NCBI GenBank assembly: GCA_003532715.1
Contig: DOEZ01000414.1
Span: 1 to 6,773 of the forward strand
Length of the DNA: 6,773 nucleotides
Origin: Planctomycetaceae bacterium
GTDB taxonomy: Bacteria; Planctomycetota; Planctomycetia; Pirellulales; Thermoguttaceae
Direction: 5' to 3'
How positions within the stretch are numbered: the first letter of the stretch is position 1; every line of letters begins with the position of its first letter. Of this stretch, positions 1-4,594 are shown piece after piece. The translations under genes were made by a program, and so were the position numbers. The notes beneath the pieces were generated by a model that was given only the letters and a program-made list of their open reading frames with translations, did no database searches and was not told the origin of the DNA.

Positions 1-286
1 CAATAGGGGTGGTGAGAAATCCGGGCTAAACGCTAGGAGACGCCCTGCTATGGGAATTGAATCGGGCGATAAGCGTTGTGAGTGTGGCCAGGGAATGCTG
101 CAAGGTATGCGCGGCACTCGCGCCAGCCGTGAAGAGATGTCGCAGTTGATCGATTCTCAGGTTCAGGCTTGGCCGAAGGACCCGAATTTGTGGCGGAAGG
201 CTGATCGCGGCGCGCACCATCCCGAAGCCGGCGGAGGAAACGGCGTTCTCTTACGTTGGCAACGGGTGAGGATGGGCGTTGGATCG
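1..286. other. Non-coding 3' flank of the IS91-family transposase
   Basis: This stretch lies 3' of the minus-strand IS91 transposase and carries no gene I can support. Short open frames exist on both strands (for example 50-292 plus and 26-220 minus), but none has a recognisable domain or a convincing ribosome site. In IS91-family elements the end 3' of the transposase gene is the replication-origin end, usually with a subterminal hairpin, and a candidate hairpin occurs at 29-77. The outer boundary of the element could not be fixed. I saw no GAAC or CAAG next to a clear end, and the boundary may lie outside the window. Confidence 0.4.
29..77. repeat. Two-step imperfect hairpin, candidate origin-end structure of the IS91 element
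   Basis: The outer arms are AACGCT (29-34) and AGCGTT (72-77). The inner arms are CGCCC (41-45) and GGGCG (64-68), with unpaired bases between the steps and an 18-base apical loop. Subterminal hairpins at the transposase 3' end are known for rolling-circle IS91-type elements (oriIS). The position fits but I know of no exact sequence match, so the assignment is an inference. Confidence 0.25.
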
Positions 287-1525
287 TCATGAGGTGTCTG
301 GTTTCGCACAGCAGGTCGATTGTTGCATGAAGAAAGGGCGACGTACTGAAGCTGCTTTGGTCTCTGGACGGAAGGTCTCGATGATCAACATTCGACCGTT
401 TCCACAAGCAGGACAGATCATAGACTTGTCATGTTCGGCGTCGCAATGGTCGGTCTCGGAAGGTTCACCAGCCGTTGTCGCTGCTGGCCCCGACTCGACT
501 CCGAGCAGCCTTCGGCACAATTCCAGTTTCGCATTGCGGTGACGGTTTCCGAGAAAGCCATAATGTCGAATCCGCACGAAGCCCAGCGGCAACACGTGCA
601 TCAGGAACCGGCGAATGAATTCCAGGGCGTCGACCGACATGGCCTTTGTTCGGTTGCCGTCTGCGTAGTCCTTGTATTGAAAATGCACTTGGCCATCACG
701 AAGGTCCAGAAGACGTTTGTTGGAGATGGCGACACGATGGGTGTAGCGGGCGAGGTATTTGAGCACTTGTGTCGGGCCGCCGAACGGCCGTTTGGCGTAG
801 ACCACCCATTCGCGCTGGACTGCGGCATCGAGCAGTTGTTCGAATTGCGCGGCTTCGGCACAGCATTCGAGTCGTCCGAAGAAACGCAATTGGCCCTGCT
901 GGAAGGCATGTTTCAGAAAGCTGATGAACTTACCGCGGAATACGCGGCTCAGCACGCGCACCGGCAGGAAGAAGTCGTCCTTGCACGAAAGCCAGCGTTG
1001 GCCGTCGCGCGAAATGCCACCTGCCGGCACCACACAGTGGATGTGCGGATGGTGCATCAGGTTCTGCCCCCACGTGTGCAATACGGCCAGAAAGCCAATC
1101 TCGGCCCCGAGATGTTTTGGGGCTGCCGCCACGTCCTTGAGCGTTTCGGCAACGGCGCGGAACAACACTCCGTAGACGACTCGCTTGTTTTGCAGCGCGA
1201 TCGGCGCCAACGTATTCGGAAGCGTAAAGACCACGTGAAAGTAGGGGACGGGGAGGAGTTCCTCCGCCCTCGCTTCCATCCATTCGGCCCTGGCCGCAGC
1301 CTGGCACTTGGGACAGTGCCGGTTGCGACAGGAATTGTAGGAGATTCTTCGGTGGCCGCAGCCGTCACACCGCTCGACGTGTCCTCCCAGCGAGGCAGTC
1401 CGGCACAGCGCAATCGCCCGAAGCACTCGCTTTTGCTGGGTGCAAAGCGACGGCCCAAACTCCTGCACATACTGTGGTCCATACTGTCGGAATACGTCGG
1501 CCACCTCCAGGCTGCGCTCGCTCAT
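287..1525 (-). CDS. tnpA: IS91-family HUH transposase (Y2 type)
   Basis: This 412-aa rolling-circle transposase nicks and rejoins single-stranded DNA at the element ends. An N-terminal zinc-binding region shows C53-x2-C56 and C66-x3-H70-C71-x2-C74. The metal-binding HUH motif is H161-I-H163 within LMHHPHIHCVV. The tyrosine pair expected for IS91 is Y257 and Y261 in YLARYTHRVAISN, which fits the family's YxxxY arrangement. A second cysteine pair, C371-x2-C374 (CPACGNGRM), lies near the C-terminus. Length is normal for the family. The start codon overlaps the stop of the upstream recombinase in an ATGA (1522-1525), so the two are probably transcribed together and translationally coupled. No frameshift or missing catalytic residue is visible. 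The large open frame on the opposite strand (431-1654) is its shadow. Confidence 0.95.
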   Translation of the reverse strand: MSERSLEVADVFRQYGPQYVQEFGPSLCTQQKRVLRAIALCRTASLGGHVERCDGCGHRRISYNSCRNRHCPKCQAAARAEWMEARAEELLPVPYFHVVFTLPNTLAPIALQNKRVVYGVLFRAVAETLKDVAAAPKHLGAEIGFLAVLHTWGQNLMHHPHIHCVVPAGGISRDGQRWLSCKDDFFLPVRVLSRVFRGKFISFLKHAFQQGQLRFFGRLECCAEAAQFEQLLDAAVQREWVVYAKRPFGGPTQVLKYLARYTHRVAISNKRLLDLRDGQVHFQYKDYADGNRTKAMSVDALEFIRRFLMHVLPLGFVRIRHYGFLGNRHRNAKLELCRRLLGVESGPAATTAGEPSETDHCDAEHDKSMICPACGNGRMLIIETFRPETKAASVRRPFFMQQSTCCAKPDTS

Positions 1526-2382
1526 CCTGTCACCCGCTTCTCTTTCAGGTCGGGGAGCAGGTCAAGCAGACTGGGCGCCGATCGGAGTGTTTTCTCCGAG
1601 ACATGGGTATACCTCGCTGTCGTCTTCAGACTACGATGCCCAAGCAGAATCTGAATCGTACGAAGATCGGTCCCAGCCTCCAGCAGATGGGTAGCGAAAC
1701 TGTGTCGCAACGTATGGGGCGTAACTCGCTTGGTCATCTTTGCGCGGGCACAAATCCGTTTGCACAGGTCATTGACCGCATCGCGACTCAATGGTCGTGT
1801 TGGAGGTTTCCCCGGGAACAGCCAGTCTGATGGCCGGAACACCCGCCAGTACTCGCGAAGGATTGCCAAGAGCTTTGGCGAAAGATTCACGTACCGGTCC
1901 TTTCTTCCCTTGCCCTGCCGGACGCGAATCAGCATTCGCTTGCTGTCGATATCCGTCACGCGCAGATGCACCGCTTCGGAAACACGCAAGCCGCCTGCGT
2001 ATATCGTCATCAGCAACGCCCGGTACTTCGGATTGCGAACGGCCGCAAAGAATTGAGCGATTTCGTCCATGGCCAGGACCAGTGGCAACTTCTGCGCGGT
2101 TTTGGGATGAGGAATGTCTTCCAGGACTTCCTTTCGCTTCAGAGTTACGTTGAAGAGGAATCGCAGGGCGCACAGCACCTGTACGTACTGCTGCGTAGAT
2201 GCATGCTTCTCCTCCACGAGATACACGAGGTATGATCGCACCTCCTCCACACTCAGTAGCTCGGGTGACTTGTGAAAATGTTCGGCGAACTTCGCCACGG
2301 CGCGCACATAGGCTTTCTGCGTGTTGGGTGCGAGGTTGCGTAACCGTAGGTCTTGGATCATCCGTTGGCGCAGCGGGGTCAT
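1522..2382 (-). CDS. Tyrosine recombinase (XerC/D-like integrase) of the IS91 element
   Basis: This 286-aa phage-integrase-family recombinase breaks and rejoins DNA through a 3'-phosphotyrosine link. Residues about 1-85 form the SAM-like N-terminal core-binding domain (start MTPLRQRMIQDLRLRNLAPN). The catalytic domain follows with all expected residues: R133 (AGGLRVSEA), K158 (RQGKGRKDR), H223-x-x-R226 (TPHTLRHSFATHLLE), H249 (LLGHRSLKTT) and the nucleophile Y258 (TARYTHV). The start is supported by the sequence AAAGGA, 7 bases before the ATG. The stop overlaps the transposase start (ATGA). Recombinases of this type travel with IS91-like transposases; their exact role in transposition is not settled. 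A 26-bp palindrome about 420 bases upstream (2799-2824) has the geometry of a possible substrate, but that link is speculative. Confidence 0.93.
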   Translation of the reverse strand: MTPLRQRMIQDLRLRNLAPNTQKAYVRAVAKFAEHFHKSPELLSVEEVRSYLVYLVEEKHASTQQYVQVLCALRFLFNVTLKRKEVLEDIPHPKTAQKLPLVLAMDEIAQFFAAVRNPKYRALLMTIYAGGLRVSEAVHLRVTDIDSKRMLIRVRQGKGRKDRYVNLSPKLLAILREYWRVFRPSDWLFPGKPPTRPLSRDAVNDLCKRICARAKMTKRVTPHTLRHSFATHLLEAGTDLRTIQILLGHRSLKTTARYTHVSEKTLRSAPSLLDLLPDLKEKRVTG

Positions 2383-2389
2383 GCACAGT

Positions 2390-2395
2390 TCCTTT
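2390..2395 (-). promoter_or_regulatory. Ribosome binding site of the tyrosine recombinase
   Basis: On the minus strand AAAGGA stands 7 bases before the ATG at 2382. It supports this start over the longer overlapping frame that opens further upstream, at 2446, in a different reading frame. Confidence 0.6.
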
Positions 2396-2798
2396 CAGCA
2401 AGGGTGTTGAAGTCGTGAAAATCCCATTACCGAAAGCTTGGGTCATGAATCTCCAAAGCGCAAATCGGAATAATCAGACCAACCGCTACCACCAGATCCT
2501 GACGGCCGACTACAGGACGGTATCAACCTGTTGGCCGATCGGTGCGATGGGGGCGTCCGCGTTGTCGCAGTCGCGGGCAATTACTCGGGAGCACGATCGT
2601 TGCCAGTACACTGGTTGGCCTCCCGCAGATGTTGCGGCCGAAGAAAGGGCGCCACCAACTCGTCTCCGCGAAGTCTTCGAGAATCGCAGCGACGAGGTTG
2701 GATACCACGGTGATCGCCGACGCCGTGGCCGCAGGATAATCTTTGCCAGTTCAAGAGCGCCGTGGGGCGGAACCCACGCGAAGCGTTTAGTTCAATTT
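2396..2798. other. Gene-free spacer between the IS91 unit and the palindrome
   Basis: About 400 bases without a gene I can support. The minus-strand frame 2523-2708 uses a GTG start and encodes 61 residues with no recognisable family. The plus-strand frames here have Arg-rich, shadow-like composition. The right end of the IS91 element must lie in or near this stretch, as must the promoter of the recombinase, but I could not place either. A small hairpin, CGTGGG (2761-2766) with CCCACG (2773-2778) and a 6-base loop, precedes the palindrome by about 20 bases. Confidence 0.4.
2761..2778. repeat. Short GC-rich hairpin upstream of the palindrome
   Basis: The 6-bp arms CGTGGG and CCCACG enclose the loop GCGGAA. 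The plus-strand sequence just after it is only moderately T-rich, so a terminator reading is weak. It is noted because it sits about 20 bases from the 26-bp palindrome. Confidence 0.3.
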
Positions 2799-2824
2799 CT
2801 GTTATGCTGAGCTCAGCATAACAG
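2799..2824. repeat. Perfect 26-bp palindrome at the IS66 breakpoint
   Basis: The arm CTGTTATGCTGAG (2799-2811) is followed immediately by its exact reverse complement (2812-2824). After one mismatch, two more outer pairs match (TT at 2796-2797 with AA at 2826-2827). It can be read as two 10-bp inverted arms around the 6-base centre GAGCTC, the layout of a symmetric tyrosine-recombinase core site. It ends inside the first codon of recognisable IS66 transposase (R of RKNW, 2823-2825). It could instead be an operator for a dimeric regulator. I found no second copy in the window. Confidence 0.75.
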
Positions 2825-3107
2825 GAAGAACTGGCTCTTCGCCGGGAGCGTCGCGGCGGGTGAGCGGGCGGCCGACTTCTTCACGCTCGTGTCGAGCGCC
2901 GTGCGAAATGATCTGGACGTGTGGGCCTACGTCAAGGACGTGCTCGATCGGTTGCTAGCCGGCTCGACCGACTACGACTCGCTCCGGCCGGACGACTGGA
3001 AGACGTCCCATCCCGAGGCCGTCCGCGTCTACCGGACGGAAGAACGCCGCGACCGGGCCGATCGGAAACAACACCGCCGAGCCCGCCGCCGTCGCGGCCA
3101 AGCGTAG
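2811..3107 (+). pseudogene. tnpC: IS66-family transposase, C-terminal fragment
   Basis: The frame from 2811 reads AQHNRKNWLFAGS and then GERAADFF, the well-known start of the IS66 transposase C-terminal domain, and continues through DVWAYVKDVLDRLL, DYDSLRPDDW and HPEAVRVYR to a basic tail ending at TAG 3105-3107. IS66 transposases are usually around 500 residues, so only about the last fifth remains; the catalytic DDE core and the accessory tnpA and tnpB genes are absent. An in-frame TGA at 2808-2810 closes the frame just upstream, and recognisable homology begins about at 2823, on the right arm of the palindrome. The fragment cannot encode an active transposase. An ATG at 2889 gives a 72-codon open frame that may be called as a small hypothetical protein, but it is a remnant. 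Confidence 0.85.
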
Positions 3108-3132
3108 CCGACTCGCAGGCGCATCCACAACC

Positions 3133-3169
3133 GAACCACCCTCGATCAGAAATCGGCCGGGGGTGGTTC
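3133..3169. repeat. Hairpin in the IS66 subterminal region
   Basis: The 9-bp arms GAACCACCC (3133-3141) and GGGTGGTTC (3161-3169) flank a 19-base loop that contains a smaller CGAT/ATCG pairing. It lies 25 bases after the tnpC stop and ends two bases before the ISAs1 target duplication. It could act as a terminator for tnpC, though no T-tract follows, or it could be a subterminal transposase-binding repeat, since the right arm belongs to the IS66 terminal repeat. Confidence 0.5.
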
Positions 3170-3170
3170 T

Positions 3171-3180
3171 GGTGCGCGCT
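3171..3180. repeat. ISAs1 target site duplication, left copy
   Basis: GGTGCGCGCT directly abuts the left inverted repeat and is identical to 4456-4465. ISAs1-family elements are known to duplicate 8-10 bp. Confidence 0.9.
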
Positions 3181-3197
3181 CAGGGCCAGCGCGCACT
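3181..3197. repeat. ISAs1 left inverted repeat
   Basis: CAGGGCCAGCGCGCACT pairs with 4439-4455 with a single mismatch (G versus A at position 13). Confidence 0.92.
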
Positions 3198-3270
3198 CTA
3201 GGTGGACTGGGCTAGCGCGGTAAGCCGATTTGAGAGACAATCTTTCGTGTGGGCAACCTGTCTCTACACG

Positions 3271-3276
3271 AAAGGA
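3271..3276 (+). promoter_or_regulatory. Ribosome binding site of the ISAs1 transposase
   Basis: AAAGGA stands 6 bases before the ATG at 3283. It decides the start: the in-frame ATG at 3202 lies just inside the left inverted repeat, would add 27 residues unlike the family N-terminus, and has no comparable site. Confidence 0.65.
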
Positions 3277-3282
3277 TTCTCA

Positions 3283-4440
3283 ATGCTGAAGATCGGTGAA
3301 CAAGACGCGGTGAACATCCTGCGATTCTTCGATGACCTCCCGGATCCTCGGTCGAAGGTTAATCGGCTTCACCGCCTGGGAGATGTGATCGTGATTGCAG
3401 TCTGCGCGGTGATTGCGAATGCCGATGGTTCCACGGCGATTGCGAAGTGGGCCAAACTGAACGAATTCTGGCTTAAAAGGCACTTGGCATTACCCAATGG
3501 CATACCCGGCAAGGACACGTTTCGGCGAGTGCTGGGCCTGCTGAATCCCGGTGTGTTCCAGGAGTGTTTCCAACGATGGTTGGAGTCGTTAGACGTGTCG
3601 GCCGATGACGGATCTGGCGGCAAGCGACTCGTCGCAATCGACGGCAAGACGTTGCGTAGATCGCACGACAAGCGAAACGGCTTGGGGGCGATGCACATCG
3701 TGAGCGCCTGGGCCTCGAATCACGGCATCACCCTGGGGCAGGTGGCGACTGAAGAGAAATCCAACGAGATTACCGCCATCCCGCAGTTGCTGGAGATTAT
3801 CGACGTGGAGGACGCTATCGTAACGATCGACCCCGCAGGATGCCAGAAGAACATTGCCGCACAGATTGTCCAGGGCGGGGGCGACTACGTGTTGGCGCTG
3901 AAGGGGAACCAGGGCAAGCTCTTTGACGACGTGCGACTTCTGATGAACTGCTACTTTCGAAATGGCTCGGCGGACTGCCCGATCAGTCATTACGTCGAGG
4001 CAGAGGAAGGACATGGACGAGTGGAAGAGCGTCAGTATTACCAGATGACCGCTCCGAGTTGGCTTCACGGGCGTTCGGAGTGGAAAGGCTTGAAGACCAT
4101 CGGCGCCGCCGTTCGAATCTACTCGGAAGATGGCGTCCAGAAGTCCGCTACGCGTTACTACGTGAGCAGCCTGCGCCGAAATGGCAAGCAGTTCGCAACC
4201 GCTGTCAGAAACCACTGGAGCATCGAAAACACCCTGCACTGGTCCCTGGACATGACATTCCGGGAAGACGAAAGCCGGGTTCGCCATCGGACGTCCACGC
4301 AAAACCTATCCTGGTTACGCCGCTTCACATTGAGCCTGATCAAGCAGCATCCAGGCAAGGAAAGCAACATCATGAAGCGTCGCATGGCCGGCTGGAGTGT
4401 CGACTTCCTAATGCAAATCCTTACCGGACAATGCACTTAG
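3283..4440 (+). CDS. ISAs1-family DDE transposase
   Basis: This 385-aa transposase carries out cut-and-paste movement of the surrounding ISAs1 element. The N-terminal part (about residues 10-95) is the domain typical of this family, with FFDDLPDPRSKVNRLHRLGD and then IPGKDTFRRVLGLLNP. The DDE catalytic core follows: D120 in VAIDGKTLRRS, D183 in IVTIDPAGCQKNIA, and E315 in RNHWSIENTLHWSLDMTFRED. The family's related chromosomal members include the H-repeat-associated proteins of enterobacteria. Length is normal and no frameshift is seen. After the second Asp the sequence is PAGCQ, where I would expect AMGCQ or AMGTQ; this is a neighbouring change rather than loss of the catalytic residue. The TAG stop (4438-4440) runs into the right inverted repeat, whose inner edge is 4439. 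Confidence 0.95.
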   Translation: MLKIGEQDAVNILRFFDDLPDPRSKVNRLHRLGDVIVIAVCAVIANADGSTAIAKWAKLNEFWLKRHLALPNGIPGKDTFRRVLGLLNPGVFQECFQRWLESLDVSADDGSGGKRLVAIDGKTLRRSHDKRNGLGAMHIVSAWASNHGITLGQVATEEKSNEITAIPQLLEIIDVEDAIVTIDPAGCQKNIAAQIVQGGGDYVLALKGNQGKLFDDVRLLMNCYFRNGSADCPISHYVEAEEGHGRVEERQYYQMTAPSWLHGRSEWKGLKTIGAAVRIYSEDGVQKSATRYYVSSLRRNGKQFATAVRNHWSIENTLHWSLDMTFREDESRVRHRTSTQNLSWLRRFTLSLIKQHPGKESNIMKRRMAGWSVDFLMQILTGQCT

Positions 4441-4455
4441 TGTGCGCTGGCCCTG
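4439..4455. repeat. ISAs1 right inverted repeat
   Basis: AGTGTGCGCTGGCCCTG is the inverted copy of 3181-3197 with one mismatch. Its inner two bases are the last two bases of the transposase stop codon. Confidence 0.92.
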
Positions 4456-4465
4456 GGTGCGCGCT
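4456..4465. repeat. ISAs1 target site duplication, right copy
   Basis: GGTGCGCGCT is identical to 3171-3180 and is followed by TAC, which completes the IS66 right terminus GCGCTTAC. Confidence 0.9.
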
Positions 4466-4468
4466 TAC

Positions 4469-4594
4469 GTTACTGGAGAGGAAAGGCCGAGAACCGAACC
4501 AACCGAGTTCCCTTGATACCAGAACAGACGCAACCACTTGAGTAAACTCTTTGAGCGGTTCACAATGGACGCATCCGGCTTTGCCGGAGGTGAC
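4469..4594. other. Intergenic stretch between the IS cluster and the host gene
   Basis: No coding frame is supported. The first 8 bases (GTTACTGG) are the expected position of the IS66 target duplication. A 6-bp hairpin at 4574-4588 lies just 3' of the host gene. The ISAs1 transposase and the host gene converge on this region. Confidence 0.5.
4574..4588 (-). terminator. Candidate terminator hairpin of the dockerin-protein gene
   Basis: TCCGGC (4574-4579), loop TTT, GCCGGA (4583-4588) forms a compact GC-rich stem 6 bases past the minus-strand stop. No T-run follows in the minus-strand direction, so an intrinsic terminator is only a possibility; it may be a simple mRNA 3' hairpin. Confidence 0.35.

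Larger units (their letters stand above)
29..2395 (-). mobile_element. IS91-family element with tyrosine recombinase plus HUH transposase
   Basis: Two minus-strand genes form the core: a tyrosine recombinase (1522-2382) and, overlapping it by four bases, an IS91-type transposase (287-1525). A subset of IS91-family elements is known to carry such a recombinase directly upstream of the transposase. IS91 elements move by a rolling-circle mechanism, lack classical long inverted repeats and make no target duplication, so the ends cannot be located by repeat searching. The limits given run from the candidate hairpin at the left to the recombinase ribosome site at the right and are nominal. Both genes are uninterrupted and full length, so the unit may still be functional. 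Confidence 0.6.
3181..4455 (+). mobile_element. Complete ISAs1-family insertion sequence (1275 bp)
   Basis: The element is bounded by inverted repeats CAGGGCCAGCGCGCACT (left) and, read inward from the right, CAGGGCCAGCGCACACT, which match at 16 of 17 positions. It is flanked by an exact 10-bp direct repeat, GGTGCGCGCT. One full-length transposase gene fills it. Family identity comes from the transposase and from termini beginning CAGGG with a duplication of about 10 bp. Intact ends, an intact gene and an unmutated duplication indicate a recent and possibly still active insertion. Confidence 0.95.
2811..4468 (+). mobile_element. IS66 3' remnant, split by an ISAs1 element
   Basis: The remnant consists of the tnpC C-terminal fragment, about 70 bases of subterminal DNA, and the right terminus. 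Removing ISAs1 and one copy of its 10-bp duplication restores a continuous end, GGTGCGCGCTTAC. Read from outside, this begins GTAAGCGCGCACC. IS66-family inverted repeats are known to begin with GTAA, so the element should end at 4468. The left end and everything before the last fifth of tnpC are missing. The 8 bases after the terminus (GTTACTGG, 4469-4476) would be the right copy of the original IS66 target duplication, but its partner is lost. Confidence 0.72.

Noticed and set aside
14..25. GAGAAATCCGGG as the terminus of another IS at the left edge
   Set aside because: It vaguely resembles the terminal repeats of some other IS families, but no partner repeat or transposase is inside the window.
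50..292. 80-codon plus-strand frame 3' of the IS91 transposase
   Set aside because: No domain or ribosome site, and it covers the candidate hairpin region of the element end.
431..1654. 407-codon open frame on the plus strand
   Set aside because: It lies antisense to the IS91 transposase, which has full motif support; its own translation shows no family and it is a codon-bias shadow.
1769..2446. 225-codon minus-strand frame beginning upstream of the recombinase
   Set aside because: It is a different frame over the recombinase, whose catalytic residues and ribosome site are clear.
2523..2708. Possible 61-residue minus-strand peptide in the spacer
   Set aside because: It needs a GTG start, has no recognisable family and no clear ribosome site.
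2199..2810. 203-codon open frame on the plus strand
   Set aside because: It overlaps the recombinase antisense and continues through the spacer with an Arg-rich, low-information translation; no ribosome site or domain.
3589..4302. 237-codon open frame on the minus strand
   Set aside because: It is antisense to the well-supported ISAs1 transposase and has no recognisable motif.
4542..4551. GAGTAAACTC as a terminator hairpin
   Set aside because: The stem is only 4 bp with a 2-base loop, too small to fold as a terminator.
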